In this document: positions 8,869-19,362 of the stretch, piece by piece
How the letters are laid out: each line of letters starts with the position of its first letter
Position numbering within the stretch: position 1 is the stretch's first letter
The notes under the pieces: model-generated
What the model was told of the DNA's origin: nothing
Database searches by the model: none
Seen by the model: the letters and a program-made list of their open reading frames with translations, nothing else
From: Novosphingobium sp. AAP83
Lineage (GTDB): Bacteria > Pseudomonadota > Alphaproteobacteria > Sphingomonadales > Sphingomonadaceae
Assembly (NCBI RefSeq): GCF_001295795.1
Contig: NZ_LJHY01000018.1
Location: forward strand, 1-64,000
DNA: 64,000 bases
Reading direction: 5' to 3'
Translations under genes and position numbers: made by a program

Positions 8869-10149
8869 ATGCATGATATCTGCCTGATCCGGGAAAACCC
8901 CGAAGCCTTTGACGCCGCCCTCGCCCTGCGCGGGGTGGAGCCTGTTGCCCAGTCCATCCTCGTAATCGACGCCCGGCGCCGCGATAATGCGACGCGGATG
9001 CAGGAGGTGCAGGCCCGGCGTAATGAAGCTTCGAAGGCCATTGGCGCGGCCATGGGCAAAGGCGAAAAGGACATTGCCGAGGCGCTCAAGGCGGAAGTTG
9101 CAACGCTGAAAACCGAATTGCCCGCGCTGGAAGAAGATGAGCGCCGCCTCACGGTTGAACAGAACACGGCACTTAGCGCATGGCCGAACTTGCCCGCTGC
9201 CGGTGTGCCGGCAGGCGCGGATGAGGCGGACAATGTCGAGGTTAGCCGTTGGGGCACTCCACGTGAATTTGCGTTCACACCAAAAGAACACGCCGATCTT
9301 GGTCCCGTCCTTGGTTTGGACTTCGAAACGGGCGCGCTGATTGCGGGCGCGCGGTTCACGTTCCTCAAAGGCGGCATGGCCCGCCTGCACCGCGCACTGG
9401 CGCAGTTCATGCTGGACCGGCAAACCGGCGAGAACGGTTATCTGGAATGCATCCCGCCACTGCTGGTGAAGGATGAGGCGGTGTTTGGCACAGGCCAATT
9501 GCCCAAGTTTGCCGAGGACTTGTTCAAGACCACTGATGGCCGCTGGCTGATCCCCACTGCCGAAGTCAGCCTGACCAATGCCGTGCAGGGACAGATCCTT
9601 GGCGACGCAGCGCTGCCCTTGCGAATGACGGCGCTGACGCCGTGCTTCCGGTCCGAAGCAGGCTCTGCCGGACGCGATACGCGCGGATTTATCCGGCAGC
9701 ACCAGTTCGAGAAGGTCGAGCTTGTCTCGATCGTGCGGCCCGAGGAATCCGAGGCCGAGCATCAGCGGATGACGCTGTGTGCCGAGGGCGTGTTGCAGGC
9801 GCTGGGCCTGCCCTATCGCAAGATGCTGTTGTGTACCGGCGACATGGGTTTCACCGCGCGCAAGACCTATGATCTGGAAGTGTGGCTGCCGGGGCAAGCG
9901 GCCTATCGCGAAATTTCATCGTGCTCCGACTGCGGCGATTTCCAGGCGCGCCGGATGAACACGCGGTATCGCCCTGAAGGCGAAAAAAGCACCGAATTCG
10001 TTCATACTCTGAACGGTTCGGGGCTTGCGGTGGGCCGCACACTGGTGGCAGTTCTGGAGAACTACCAGCAAGAGGATGGATCGGTGGACGTGCCGGAAGT
10101 GCTGCACCCTTATATGGGCGGATTGACCCGCCTGGTGCCTTTGCTTTGA
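8869..10149 (+). CDS. serS: serine--tRNA ligase
   Basis: A 426-residue class II aminoacyl-tRNA synthetase that charges tRNA-Ser (and tRNA-Sec where present). The N-terminal antiparallel coiled-coil arm (about 30-100, rich in Arg, Glu and Lys) binds the long variable arm of the tRNA. The class II motifs are clear: motif 2 [20 protein letters not shown] with downstream FEKVELV, and motif 3 [18 protein letters not shown]. SerS-specific signatures such as TAEVSLTN and [15 protein letters not shown] are also present. Length is normal. The following LytM gene starts inside its stop codon (TTGA overlap), so the genes are co-transcribed. Confidence 0.97.
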   Translation: MHDICLIRENPEAFDAALALRGVEPVAQSILVIDARRRDNATRMQEVQARRNEASKAIGAAMGKGEKDIAEALKAEVATLKTELPALEEDERRLTVEQNTALSAWPNLPAAGVPAGADEADNVEVSRWGTPREFAFTPKEHADLGPVLGLDFETGALIAGARFTFLKGGMARLHRALAQFMLDRQTGENGYLECIPPLLVKDEAVFGTGQLPKFAEDLFKTTDGRWLIPTAEVSLTNAVQGQILGDAALPLRMTALTPCFRSEAGSAGRDTRGFIRQHQFEKVELVSIVRPEESEAEHQRMTLCAEGVLQALGLPYRKMLLCTGDMGFTARKTYDLEVWLPGQAAYREISSCSDCGDFQARRMNTRYRPEGEKSTEFVHTLNGSGLAVGRTLVAVLENYQQEDGSVDVPEVLHPYMGGLTRLVPLL

Positions 10150-10865
10150 AAGGGCGGCTCGCCGCAGCTTTGTTATTGATGGTGGCCGCGCCGCTGGCCG
10201 CGCAGCAGAGCGTGCGCGGGCCCATTGTCTCGTGGAGCTATACAGTCGAAGCCGGTGATACTTTCGCTTCGATTGCAAAGCGTTGGGGCGTGGACATGGC
10301 AGTGCTGGGCGCGGCCAATGGCATTCCCAGCCCTTATGTCATCCGCATCGGCCAAGTGTTGCGCCGCCCCGAAACCAAGGGCGGGCGCGAAACGCCCGTC
10401 GCCAAACCGGCCCCGCGCCCTGCCCCCTCACCACGCCCCGCGCCAACGCCCCGCGCAAGCTTGGCACCGCGAGAGTCCGACGCGCCGCGCATGCAATGGC
10501 CAACCGAGGGGGCGATCGTTTCGCGCTTTGGCGATTTGCGCGGGGGCATCCCGTCCAACGGCATTGATCTGGCCGCACTTTATGGCACCAAAGTGCGCGC
10601 CGCAGCAGCGGGCACGGTAATCTATGCCGGAAATGAACCCCAACGCTTCGGCCAATTGATCCTGATCGATCATGGTAGCGGCTTTGTCACCGCTTACGCC
10701 TATCTCGGCTCGATGACCGTGAAGGAGGGGCAAGTGGTTACGGCACGTGAACGCATTGCTTTGGTCGGCAAAAGTGGCGAAGTAAAAAGTCCGACCGTCC
10801 ATTTCGAACTGCGCCGCAACAACATCCCGCGCAATCCCGAACTCTATTTGCCGCCGCGTTTATAA
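10146..10865 (+). CDS. NlpD-like LysM/LytM (degenerate M23) envelope protein
   Basis: A 239-residue exported protein with a signal peptide at 1-20. A LysM domain (about 35-78, [18 protein letters not shown]) should bind peptidoglycan. A Pro-rich linker (about 80-115) and a C-terminal LytM/M23 domain (about 118-235) follow. The usual zinc ligands are incomplete: HxGxD is NGIDLA, and the HxH of HLHFE is TVHFE. The same kind of loss occurs in E. coli NlpD and EnvC, which activate amidases instead of cutting peptidoglycan. The inferred role is therefore an amidase activator in cell separation. The TTG start overlaps the serS stop. The stop overlaps the next ATG by one base. Confidence 0.82.
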   Translation: MKGRLAAALLLMVAAPLAAQQSVRGPIVSWSYTVEAGDTFASIAKRWGVDMAVLGAANGIPSPYVIRIGQVLRRPETKGGRETPVAKPAPRPAPSPRPAPTPRASLAPRESDAPRMQWPTEGAIVSRFGDLRGGIPSNGIDLAALYGTKVRAAAAGTVIYAGNEPQRFGQLILIDHGSGFVTAYAYLGSMTVKEGQVVTARERIALVGKSGEVKSPTVHFELRRNNIPRNPELYLPPRL

Positions 10866-11920
10866 TGCGGCTGGATTTGCACGGGCTGCGTCGCAAGGGG
10901 GCCAGTGGGCGCGACCCGGTAAATCTGCTGCGGCGCGCGTTGAAAGTGCCGGTCTGGGCCGATCTTAGCCTCAGGTTGGGCGCAGCGTTTGCGCTGATCA
11001 TGTTTGTGGTTATGGTCCACTGGTTTGATCGTGCGGGTTTGAAAGACACGCATGATGGCGTGATCAGCTTTCTCGATGTTGTCTATTTCACGATGATTTC
11101 GATCACTACCACAGGGTTCGGTGATATTGCACCTGTTAGTGACAGGTCGCGCTTGATCGAAGCTGTGATCGTCACACCAATCCGAATTGCGGTCCTGTTC
11201 ATCTTTGTCGGCACAGCCTACAATTTCATTATCAAGCGAACCTGGGAAAGGTGGCGCATGGCGCAGATCCAGAAGAACCTGACCGATCATATCATCGTCC
11301 TTGGCTTTGGCGTCTCAGGTTCGGAAGCCGTAGCAGAACTGATTGCGCGCGGCACGCAGCCTGGACGGATCGTGGTGCTTGATCCGAACGAAGATCGGCT
11401 TACGATTGCAGCAGGACTTGGTTGCAATGTGATGGCCGCCGATGCCACCCGCGATGCCACGCTGCTGGATATCCGCATCGGCAGCGCTTCAGCCGTTCTG
11501 ATTAGTGCCGGACGCGATGATACATCAATCCTGATCACGTTGACCGCACGGCATCTTGCCCCCAGCGTGCCAATCAGCACAGTAGTGCGCGCGGTCGATA
11601 ACGAAGGGCTGGCGCGGCAGGCGGGCGCCAGCGCGGTCATCAATCCTGTACGTTTCACCGGACTGCTGCTGGCAGGATCAGCCCACGGCACGCATGTGGC
11701 TGATTACCTTACCGACCTTGCCTCGATTGAAGGCCGTGTGCAGTTGGTTGAGCGTGATGTAAGGCCCGGCGAAATCGGCGGGCCGCTTTCGGCGTTGAGT
11801 ACGGGCGGGCGCGGTTTGCGTATCAATCGCAACGGCAAGGCCATCGGATTTTGGGACGATGCAGCGAGCGTCTTGCAGCAAGGCGATGTCATCGTCGAAA
11901 TTGTGCCGACAAAGGTTTAG
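10865..11920 (+). CDS. TrkA-N domain potassium channel
   Basis: A 351-residue ion channel subunit. Two TM helices (about 33-53 and 85-115) flank a pore loop with the selectivity filter TTTGFGD. A RCK/TrkA-N domain (about 130-250) carries a Rossmann GFGVSGSEAVAEL nucleotide-binding loop, and a shorter C-terminal ligand-binding part follows. This is the single-pore 2TM/RCK potassium-channel architecture. The GFG filter in place of GYG occurs in some bacterial channels. The gene is translationally coupled to the LytM gene (TAATG overlap), forming serS-nlpD-like-channel. It ends tail to tail with the DUF1761 gene, their stops overlapping by 4 bases. Confidence 0.88.
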   Translation: MRLDLHGLRRKGASGRDPVNLLRRALKVPVWADLSLRLGAAFALIMFVVMVHWFDRAGLKDTHDGVISFLDVVYFTMISITTTGFGDIAPVSDRSRLIEAVIVTPIRIAVLFIFVGTAYNFIIKRTWERWRMAQIQKNLTDHIIVLGFGVSGSEAVAELIARGTQPGRIVVLDPNEDRLTIAAGLGCNVMAADATRDATLLDIRIGSASAVLISAGRDDTSILITLTARHLAPSVPISTVVRAVDNEGLARQAGASAVINPVRFTGLLLAGSAHGTHVADYLTDLASIEGRVQLVERDVRPGEIGGPLSALSTGGRGLRINRNGKAIGFWDDAASVLQQGDVIVEIVPTKV

Positions 11921-12327
11921 CCAAGTACCAAAAACGCTAGTCCCATCGCAAGGTAGGTGGCTAACCAATAGCCGCCATCAATCAGTGCTAGCCGCGTGCT
12001 GATGCGTTGGTGCGTGTAACTGATCCATAATGAAGGGATCACAAAGGCGATGGCAAGTCCGCCTGACATCATGAAATAGAGCCACCACTTCACCGCCAAC
12101 GTATCGGTGCCCACCCGCGCAAACATGTGGCCCATCATTGTCGCCGACACGAAAAGCAAGGCTGTGGTAATCGCTGCAGTGCGCGCTGGCGAACGGCGGA
12201 TCCCGAGATTGCCCGGCCCCACTTCTTCCAGCCGCGCACGCCCGAACATCGGGCCATACCATGCCGCCGAAACGGCAAGCGCAGCGATGACAGCACCCAA
12301 GACGGCAAGCCAGTTGACCGGACCCAT
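11917..12327 (-). CDS. DUF1761 family membrane protein
   Basis: A 136-residue protein with four predicted TM helices (about 3-22, 52-70, 82-103 and 112-134) and the family hallmarks WLAVLGAVIAALAVSAAWYGPMFG near the start and WWLYFMMSGG later. DUF1761 proteins are small membrane proteins of unknown function. The ATG at 12327 (MGPVNWLA) is chosen over the far upstream in-frame start because the extra 30 residues are low-complexity and would precede the first TM helix. It is convergent with the potassium channel. Confidence 0.8.
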   Translation of the reverse strand: MGPVNWLAVLGAVIAALAVSAAWYGPMFGRARLEEVGPGNLGIRRSPARTAAITTALLFVSATMMGHMFARVGTDTLAVKWWLYFMMSGGLAIAFVIPSLWISYTHQRISTRLALIDGGYWLATYLAMGLAFLVLG

Positions 12328-12443
12328 AGTATTCTTTCTTCCGCGCCCCGCAGACCAACCTGCTACGCCCGTTAACGCCGCTTGGCAATCATGTGCCAAC
12401 GTGCGTGACGCGGACACCGTTTTGCCTTATGGGCCGCCTGATT

Positions 12444-13835
12444 ATGGCAACGCAAACTCCCCCGCGCGAAATCCCTGACGCTCCCAAAGTCGGCATGGTC
12501 AGCCTTGGCTGCCCCAAGGCGCTCGTTGATTCAGAACGCATCCTTACCCGTCTGCGGGCGGATGGTTATGCGATGAGCGCAGATTATGCCGGTGCCGATG
12601 TGGTGCTGGTCAACACTTGCGGCTTCCTTGATTCTGCCAAGGAAGAAAGCCTTGCAGCCATTGGCGAGGCGATTGCCGAAAATGGCCGTGTGATTGTGAC
12701 CGGATGTATGGGCAACGAAGCCGATGCCATCCGCGCGCGCTTCCCGCAGGTTCTGGCCGTCACCGGCGCGCACCAGTATGAAGCGGTGGTCGAGGCGGTC
12801 CACGAAGCCGCGCCGCCCAACATGGGGCCATATATCGATCTGATCCCGCAGGCTGAACCCGGCGATGTCAAGCTGACCCCGCGCCACTACAGCTACCTCA
12901 AGATTTCCGAAGGCTGCAATCATGCTTGCGCTTTCTGCATTATCCCGTCACTGCGCGGAAAGCTGGCCAGCCGCCGGATTGATGCGGTGCTGCGCGAGGC
13001 CGAAAAGCTGGTGGCAGCAGGCACCCGCGAATTGCTGGTGATCAGCCAGGATACCTCGGCCTATGGCGTGGACGTGCGTCATGAAGAGCGCTTGTGGAAG
13101 GGCAACCCCGTCCGCACACATATGACCGATCTGGCCCGCGAACTGGGCAAATTGCGCACGCCCGATGGCCAGACACCTTGGGTCCGGCTGCATTACGTGT
13201 ATCCCTACCCCCACGTTGATGCGGTGATTCCGTTGATGGCCGAAGGCTTGGTGACGCCTTATCTGGATATCCCGTTCCAGCACGCCAGTCCCAATGTGCT
13301 GCGCGCGATGAAGCGGCCCGCAAACGAAGCCAAAGTGCTCGACCGGATCAAATCGTGGCGCGCAATCTGCCCGGATATTGCCATCCGCTCCAGCTTCGTC
13401 GTCGGCTTCCCCGGCGAAACGCAGGCCGATTTCGAATATCTGCTGGAATGGCTGGAAGAAGCGCAGCTAGATCGCGTTGGTGCATTCCGATTTGAACCTG
13501 TCGCAGGTGCTGCTGCCAATGATCTGCCCGATCAGGTGCCCGAAGCGATCAAGGAAGAGCGCTATGCCCGCCTGATGGAAAAGACCGAAGCGATCAGCGC
13601 GGCGAAGCTCGCGGCAAAGATAGGGCGCACAATCCCGGTGATCATCGACGAAGTGGGCGAGCCTGACGAAGATGGCGACATCGGCGCAACCGCGCGCTCA
13701 CAAGCCGATGCGCCTGAAATCGACGGCGCGGTATACTTGCGCGAAGTGCCAGCCGATCTGAAGGCCGGTGCCTTTGTGCAGGTGCTGATCGAGGACGCCG
13801 ACGCGCATGATCTTTACGGGGTGATTGCAGGCTAG
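12444..13835 (+). CDS. rimO: ribosomal protein S12 methylthiotransferase RimO
   Basis: A 463-residue radical-SAM enzyme that methylthiolates an Asp of ribosomal protein S12. The N-terminal UPF0004 domain has its three cluster cysteines (Cys23 in [12 protein letters not shown], Cys59 in NTCGF, Cys88 in TGCMG). The radical-[11 protein letters not shown] motif supplies Cys158, Cys162 and Cys165. A C-terminal TRAM domain covers about 395-463. The [12 protein letters not shown] signature separates RimO from MiaB. The start is MATQTPP at 12444, in keeping with the family. Two upstream in-frame starts are less likely. Its stop overlaps the convergent HD-GYP gene by 4 bases. Confidence 0.95.
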   Translation: MATQTPPREIPDAPKVGMVSLGCPKALVDSERILTRLRADGYAMSADYAGADVVLVNTCGFLDSAKEESLAAIGEAIAENGRVIVTGCMGNEADAIRARFPQVLAVTGAHQYEAVVEAVHEAAPPNMGPYIDLIPQAEPGDVKLTPRHYSYLKISEGCNHACAFCIIPSLRGKLASRRIDAVLREAEKLVAAGTRELLVISQDTSAYGVDVRHEERLWKGNPVRTHMTDLARELGKLRTPDGQTPWVRLHYVYPYPHVDAVIPLMAEGLVTPYLDIPFQHASPNVLRAMKRPANEAKVLDRIKSWRAICPDIAIRSSFVVGFPGETQADFEYLLEWLEEAQLDRVGAFRFEPVAGAAANDLPDQVPEAIKEERYARLMEKTEAISAAKLAAKIGRTIPVIIDEVGEPDEDGDIGATARSQADAPEIDGAVYLREVPADLKAGAFVQVLIEDADAHDLYGVIAG

Positions 13836-15085
13836 GAAACCTCGCGGCAAGCTGAATTGAGCAGCGATTCTCGCAGCTTATCCAGCTCTTCGGCGTCAAA
13901 TCCGTTCATGTCTGCAATGCCTTCAATGGCATCTTCGCCAAAGCATTGCGCCAGCATGATGGTTTTGCCTTTCAGGCGTTTGCCAAGATCGATGGACCAG
14001 AACGTGCGCACGGTTGGTGATAACGGATCAGACGGATCTTCATCGACCACCATGGCCAACCGGTTTGACCGCATCCGCACGAATGCGCCCACCGGATAGA
14101 CGCCGATGGTCTCGACCAGTTTTTCCAGCAGCGTGGCATCAAACTTTTCAGGCTGGGCGCGCAAGATGCTGATGGCCTCTGCCGGATCAAGCCCCCGCCC
14201 CGCGCCGGACGATGACGCGAGCGTATCATAGGCATCGCAAATCGCCGCCATGCGGCTGAGCCGGTCGATGGCTCCGCCTGAAATTCCATGAGGATAGCCG
14301 CTGCCGTCGAGCCGTTCATGGTGCTGCAAAACGGCGCTTATTACGGGTGCGGGAATGTCACCGGCGGCTTTGAGGAATGAACAGCCCAGCAAAACATGCT
14401 GGTCTTTGAGATCTGGCGGCAGTTGCGCGTAATCTGATCCAACCGCCGAAAGGTCGACCGGCAATTGCCCCACGCCGATGTCCATCAACAACCCGGCCAT
14501 GCCGGCATCGCGGATATCGAGCGGGGCAAACTTCATATGCCGCGCCATCGCAATCATCAGCGCGCTGACGGCCAGTGAGTGCCGGTAGATGAATTCGCTG
14601 CCGTTTTGGCAGCGCAGTAAACCGTTGAATGCATAGAGATTGCGCTGCACAGAAGCATAAATCGCATCGATCACCGGCTCGACGTCTTGGGCATTGATCG
14701 CTTTGCCAAGCCGCGCTTCGATAAACGTCTTGCCCACGACCTTGAGTGCATCGCCCATTGTGCGTTTTGCCCGGCCAAATTCGCGCGTGATCGGCATTGT
14801 GGGCGGGGGGCGGACAAAGGTTGGGCGGGCCAATGCGGCAGGCGGAATCGCAGCCGGCGCGCTCGCCGCTCTTGCCAGCGTGCGTTGCTGGCGCTCAACC
14901 ACATCGTTACCGCGTGAAACATCAATGATCACGCCATCAACATTACTTTCGCGCAACGAGGCCAGCATATCAGGATCGTCGAGCAAGAACTTGCTCTTCC
15001 AGAAAGGGTGGCTGAACCAACTGCCCTCCAGTTTATGGATGAACATGCCGAGTTCGATATCGCTTGTTGTGACGCGCTTCAGCAT
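13832..15085 (-). CDS. DUF3391/HD-GYP domain protein with an altered HD motif
   Basis: A 417-residue cytoplasmic protein: DUF3391-like N-terminal domain (about 1-110, starting [20 protein letters not shown]), then an HD-GYP phosphodiesterase-type domain (about 150-350). HD-GYP enzymes hydrolyse cyclic di-GMP. The GYP region is intact ([11 protein letters not shown], 255-265), as are His169 and Asp284. The central HD, normally LLHDIGK, is LLMDIGV (199-205), so a metal-ligand His is Met201. Activity is therefore uncertain and the protein may be a c-di-GMP sensor. It is a single gene with a 119-base gap to the M28 peptidase gene upstream. Confidence 0.85.
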   Translation of the reverse strand: MLKRVTTSDIELGMFIHKLEGSWFSHPFWKSKFLLDDPDMLASLRESNVDGVIIDVSRGNDVVERQQRTLARAASAPAAIPPAALARPTFVRPPPTMPITREFGRAKRTMGDALKVVGKTFIEARLGKAINAQDVEPVIDAIYASVQRNLYAFNGLLRCQNGSEFIYRHSLAVSALMIAMARHMKFAPLDIRDAGMAGLLMDIGVGQLPVDLSAVGSDYAQLPPDLKDQHVLLGCSFLKAAGDIPAPVISAVLQHHERLDGSGYPHGISGGAIDRLSRMAAICDAYDTLASSSGAGRGLDPAEAISILRAQPEKFDATLLEKLVETIGVYPVGAFVRMRSNRLAMVVDEDPSDPLSPTVRTFWSIDLGKRLKGKTIMLAQCFGEDAIEGIADMNGFDAEELDKLRESLLNSACREVS

Positions 15086-15204
15086 GGCCTGCCTGTAAAT
15101 TGTGCAAGCCTGTCCTTAGTGTAGCGCTGGTATCACTTGTTAAGCATGACGCATCCGTAAATCTACGTAAGGCTGGACGGAAAGTACCGCCCAGCCCTGC
15201 ATGC

Positions 15205-16824
15205 TTACTGGTTCGGGTCCTGCACCTTGAACGGATCGGTTGCGTCAGGCTTGCTCGGCAATGGCGAACGCGGCAGTTCCTTGTCGCTCATCGCGGCTTG
15301 CAGCAGCATACCGGCAAGGACCACCGACGCCTGCCGCATATCATCGGCGCGCATGTGATCCAGCGTGTCAAGGCTGGAATGGTGGACGCGCGTATCGTAA
15401 TCGAGCGGGTCCTGGATGAACTGGTAGCCAGGCAGGCCAATCGCCTGAAGATAGACGTGATCGGTGCCGCCGGTCTTGCTCATGACCACTTTATCGGCGC
15501 CCAGCGAATTGAACGGCACGAGCCAGTCCCGCAGCAACGAGGCCGCGCCGACGTTGCCCTCGGCATAGATCCCGCGGAACTTGCCCGAGCCGTTATCCAT
15601 GTTGAAATAGGCCTTCATATCCGCATAGCCCGGCTTCGGCGTGATCGGATAGGCATTGCGCCACGCCGAATACGAATCGATGCCTTTCAGCTTGGGATCA
15701 ACCGGGCGTGTGGCAAGGTGCTGTTCGATATACGCTTTTGACCCCAGCAAACCCTGCTCTTCCCCGCTCCACAGGGCAAAACGGATTGTGCGCTTGGGCT
15801 TTACCCCCAATTTGGCAATGAGCCGCGCCGCCTCGATCACGGCCACGCTGCCTGCGCCGTTATCTGCCGCACCATCCCCTGCAATCCAGCTATCGAAATG
15901 TGCGCCTGCCATCACATATCCGGCCTTGGGATCAGTGCCGGGGATTTCGGCGATGACATTGTCGGCCATCACGTCTTTGCTATCGAATGTGGCATCAATA
16001 ACGAGCGACAATTGCGGGGCAACGCCGGTCTTTTCCAACCGCACGAGGCGGCGATAGTCTTCTTGCGCCATGTCCATCGCCGGGATGGCCAGCGTTTCAC
16101 CAGGGATAAAATCATAGCCTTCGCCATGGACCAGTTTGCCATCGCGATAAGTCATGCGCACCATCGCCAGCGCGCCTTCGGCTTTGAGGAAAACCGACAG
16201 CTTCCGCAAGAAACCGCGCCGCGCGGTTTGCAGTGCGGTGGCTTCGGGATCGTGGCGCGGCATGGTGTATTTATCGAGGTCGCCGATCTCCGATGCGGTC
16301 ATCCGCTCAAACACCGGGCCTTTGGATTCGCTGGATTCACCGGGCAAGCTAACCAGCACGATCTTGCCCGCAAGCTTGCCCTTCCACGCCTCGAAATTCT
16401 CGACCTTGCTCATCGGCGCGACGATGACAGGCGCGGTGATCTTGCCCGCCGTGGCAGGTGACCATGCAACCGGCAGCGCAGTGAGCGGCAGGGCACGCGG
16501 CACGGTCATCGTGGCGGAATAAGACTTCAGATTCCAGCCAAGGCCAAATTCGAACGGCTCGCGGTGGATGTTTTTGAGGCCATAGGCCGCAAACTTGGCA
16601 ACCGCCCATTCCTCTGCCTTGCGGTGGCCTTCAGAATTGGTCAGGCGCGGCCCGATCTGGTCCATCAATTCGGATGCCGTGTCCATCACATCGGACCGGT
16701 TTAGCCCTTCATCCAGCAATTGCGCGATCAAACGGTCTTCCGCCGGGCCTGCGATAGCAGGGGTAGCAAGAGTGCAAAGGGCGATGGCAGCCGCGCTGGC
16801 CGCGCCGCGCAAACGGAATGTCAT
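15205..16824 (-). CDS. exported M28-family zinc metallopeptidase
   Basis: A 539-residue secreted peptidase with a signal peptide (about 1-25, ending TPAIAG). It has the carboxypeptidase-Q-like M28 layout: an inserted PA-type domain (about 125-290), then the catalytic core with metal ligands His309 (AGAHFDSW), Asp321 (GDGAADNGAGSV) and the Glu pair 355-356 (LWSGEEQGLLGS). A later Asp (YFNMDNGSGK) and His (GGTDHVYLQ) complete the site. It is expected to release N-terminal residues from peptides in the periplasm. The start at 16824 gives the complete signal peptide. The gene is monocistronic. Confidence 0.92.
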   Translation of the reverse strand: MTFRLRGAASAAAIALCTLATPAIAGPAEDRLIAQLLDEGLNRSDVMDTASELMDQIGPRLTNSEGHRKAEEWAVAKFAAYGLKNIHREPFEFGLGWNLKSYSATMTVPRALPLTALPVAWSPATAGKITAPVIVAPMSKVENFEAWKGKLAGKIVLVSLPGESSESKGPVFERMTASEIGDLDKYTMPRHDPEATALQTARRGFLRKLSVFLKAEGALAMVRMTYRDGKLVHGEGYDFIPGETLAIPAMDMAQEDYRRLVRLEKTGVAPQLSLVIDATFDSKDVMADNVIAEIPGTDPKAGYVMAGAHFDSWIAGDGAADNGAGSVAVIEAARLIAKLGVKPKRTIRFALWSGEEQGLLGSKAYIEQHLATRPVDPKLKGIDSYSAWRNAYPITPKPGYADMKAYFNMDNGSGKFRGIYAEGNVGAASLLRDWLVPFNSLGADKVVMSKTGGTDHVYLQAIGLPGYQFIQDPLDYDTRVHHSSLDTLDHMRADDMRQASVVLAGMLLQAAMSDKELPRSPLPSKPDATDPFKVQDPNQ

Positions 16825-16897
16825 GTCTGGAAAGCTCCCCGGATCGGTTTCTGTGGCAACTATCTTGCCGCCATCTTGCGCAAAGCCAAGGGCTTTT

Positions 16898-17920
16898 TCA
16901 CGCAGGCTTCAGCCGCCAATGGCTGACGCCCCATTCCTTGCCGCCGCTGTTGCCAAACAACCCTGCCGTGGCAAGATAGAACAACCGCCAGCGCCGCAGC
17001 CACAGCGCGGTGTCTTTGTCATAAACCTCGCGCAGCACCGGTTCGATCTGCTTCACGTTGGCATCGAACAGCGCCAGCCAATCGAGCGCTGTGCGTTCAT
17101 AATGCGTGCCATCCCAGCGCCATTCATCCTCGACCGCAAACAGATCGGCAAATTCGCGGATCAAGGCCTGGCTGGGCATGATCCCGCCGGTGAAGAAATA
17201 TTGCGCGATCCAGCTCGATTTATCCGCCACATCAAAGCGGTAAGGATAGCGGGCGTGGCTGAACACATGCAGGAACAAGCGGCCATCGGGCTTTACCCAG
17301 CCACGCACCCGGCCCAGCAATTCGCGCCAATTGGCCATATGCTCGAACATCTCGACCGAGACGACGCGATCAAACCGGCCTTCGGGGCGAAACGCGTTCA
17401 TGTCGGCGGTCAACACGGTCAGGTTTGTCAGCCCGCGCGCTGCCGCTCTGGCGCGGATATGATCGCCTTGCGGGCGTGAATTGGACACAGAGGTAATCCG
17501 CGAATTGGGGTAGCGTGCCGCCATGAACAGGCTGAGCGAGCCCCACCCGCAGCCCAGTTCGAGAATCTCTTGCCCATCGGCCAGCGCGGCATGCTCTGCC
17601 GTGGCCTCCAGCGCAGCTAGTTCGGCCTGATCGAGCGTTTCGGTGCCGGTGGGATAGAGGCAGCAGGAATATTTGGCGTGTTCGCCAAGGCTCAGTTCAA
17701 AAAAGCGCGGCGGCAGTTCATAGTGCTGTTCGTTGGCGGTATCGGTATGCTCTGCGACCGGGCGCTGCCCCATCCACGCGGCAAAATCCGCATCCGTGGG
17801 TTGTTCGCGCAAAAGGCTGCGCAAACGCCGGTTGCACAGGAAGGTCACGCCAGCACGCGTCAGCGCATCGGGCAGCGGCGCGCGTTCAACCAGCGCGGTG
17901 GCAAAGCTTAAGATAGTCAC
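16898..17920 (-). CDS. SAM-dependent methyltransferase, cyclopropane fatty acid synthase family
   Basis: A 340-residue member of the CFA-synthase superfamily, enzymes that methylate or cyclopropanate unsaturated acyl chains of membrane phospholipids. NEQHYELPPRFFELSLG and YSCCLY (about 63-88) are family signatures. ILELGCGWGSLSLF (119-132) is the SAM-binding loop. SVEMFEHM is the following conserved motif. The protein lacks the N-terminal extension of classical Cfa. It is divergent from the FAD amine oxidase and DUF1365 genes, the set usually found next to this methyltransferase type. A role in fatty-acid modification of the furan or cyclopropane kind is therefore inferred. Confidence 0.88.
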   Translation of the reverse strand: MTILSFATALVERAPLPDALTRAGVTFLCNRRLRSLLREQPTDADFAAWMGQRPVAEHTDTANEQHYELPPRFFELSLGEHAKYSCCLYPTGTETLDQAELAALEATAEHAALADGQEILELGCGWGSLSLFMAARYPNSRITSVSNSRPQGDHIRARAAARGLTNLTVLTADMNAFRPEGRFDRVVSVEMFEHMANWRELLGRVRGWVKPDGRLFLHVFSHARYPYRFDVADKSSWIAQYFFTGGIMPSQALIREFADLFAVEDEWRWDGTHYERTALDWLALFDANVKQIEPVLREVYDKDTALWLRRWRLFYLATAGLFGNSGGKEWGVSHWRLKPA

Positions 17921-18045
17921 GCGCCCAGTCTAGTCACGGCGCTGTGATTTGTGTCAAGCTGCTCTCACGGGAGCGCTCTATAAAGGCATCGGGAACGGTA
18001 AGGACGCTGCGGCCATGTCGGCCGGGCGGAAGGGGTTTTGTTTTA

Positions 18046-19362
18046 ATGAGCGGCGATAGCGCGCTTGATATTGCGGTGGTGGGCAGTGGTATCTCCGGTC
18101 TTTCTGCCGCATGGTTGCTTGCCAAGGGCCACCGCGTCACGCTGTTTGAGGCAGGCGACCGGCTGGGCGGGCACAGCAATACGGTGGAAGCAGGTGGCGT
18201 GCCGGTGGACACCGGGTTCATCGTGTTCAACGAACGGACTTATCCCAACCTCACCGCCCTGCTGCGCCACCTTGACGTGCCCACGCGCGAAACGATCATG
18301 AGTTTTGCCGTGTCATTGGACCATGGCAAGCTGGAGTATTCCGGCGATCTGCGCGGGCTATTCGCACAAAAGCGCAATCTCGTTTCACCGCGCTTCTGGT
18401 CGATGCTGCGCGATCTGGCGCGGTTTTACAAAGCGGCCCCGCGTGATCTGCCCGAGCTTGGCCAGCAAGGTCTTGGCGCTTATCTTGATGGTCTGGGCTG
18501 CGGCGCGGCTTTTCGCGATGATCACCTTTATCCGATGGCAGCGGCGATCTGGTCTACGCCTGTGGCCGATATCCCGCATCACCCCGCAGCAGCCTTTATC
18601 CGTTTCTTCGAAAACCATGGGCTTTTGCAATTTCGCGAACGCCCTGTGTGGAGCACGGTGGCAGGCGGCAGCCGCGAATATGTGAAGCGGATCAGCGCGC
18701 CATTTGCCGATGGCGTACGGCTTTCCTCGCCCGTGCGCAAAGTGCGGCGTTTGCCCGATGGCGTGGAACTTGATGCAGGGCGCGGATGGGAGCGGTTCGA
18801 TCATGTCGTCATCGCCGCCCACGCCGATCAGGCGCTGGCGATGCTTACAGATGCCGATGCGGACGAGCGCGCACTGCTCGGCGCGTTCCCCTATCGCTGC
18901 AACGAGGCCGTGCTGCATTCGGACCCAGCGCTGATGCCGCGCCGCCGCAAGGTGTGGTCGGCATGGAATTATGCCGCAGAGCGCGCGGCCTCACAGCACA
19001 ATCTATCGGTCACCTATTGGATGAACCGGTTGCAGCACCTGCCGCCGGAAAAAGACCTATTCGTAACCCTGAACCCGCTCAAGGAACCCGATCCGGCACT
19101 GGTCCACCGCCGCGAATTCTATGACCATCCGGTGTTCGATGCCGCCGCAGGCCTTGCCCAGCCGCGCTTGTGGTCCTTGCAAGGCCGGCGGCGGACGTGG
19201 TTTTGCGGCGCGTGGTTCGGCGCAGGCTTCCACGAAGATGGCCTGCAATCAGGCCTCGCCGTGGCCGAGCAACTGGGCGGTATCCGACGCCCGTGGCAGG
19301 TCGCAGACGAATCCGGTCGCATTCATGTGACGCATCACGCCCAAGCGCGGGAGATGGCGTGA
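18046..19362 (+). CDS. FAD-dependent amine oxidase-family protein, likely lipid-modifying
   Basis: A 438-residue flavoprotein. The ADP-binding loop VVGSGISGLSAAWLLAKG starts near residue 10 and runs into LFEAGDRLGGHSNTV, the NAD(P)-binding/amine oxidase family start. A further FAD contact is near the C terminus (WFCGAWFGAGFHEDGLQSG). Family members beside CFA-like methyltransferases act on fatty acids, not amines, in studied alphaproteobacteria. The ATG at 18046 is chosen because GGAAGGGG precedes it. The longer reading frame from 17944 lacks conserved sequence. Its stop overlaps the GTG of the DUF1365 gene by 4 bases. Confidence 0.88.
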   Translation: MSGDSALDIAVVGSGISGLSAAWLLAKGHRVTLFEAGDRLGGHSNTVEAGGVPVDTGFIVFNERTYPNLTALLRHLDVPTRETIMSFAVSLDHGKLEYSGDLRGLFAQKRNLVSPRFWSMLRDLARFYKAAPRDLPELGQQGLGAYLDGLGCGAAFRDDHLYPMAAAIWSTPVADIPHHPAAAFIRFFENHGLLQFRERPVWSTVAGGSREYVKRISAPFADGVRLSSPVRKVRRLPDGVELDAGRGWERFDHVVIAAHADQALAMLTDADADERALLGAFPYRCNEAVLHSDPALMPRRRKVWSAWNYAAERAASQHNLSVTYWMNRLQHLPPEKDLFVTLNPLKEPDPALVHRREFYDHPVFDAAAGLAQPRLWSLQGRRRTWFCGAWFGAGFHEDGLQSGLAVAEQLGGIRRPWQVADESGRIHVTHHAQAREMA

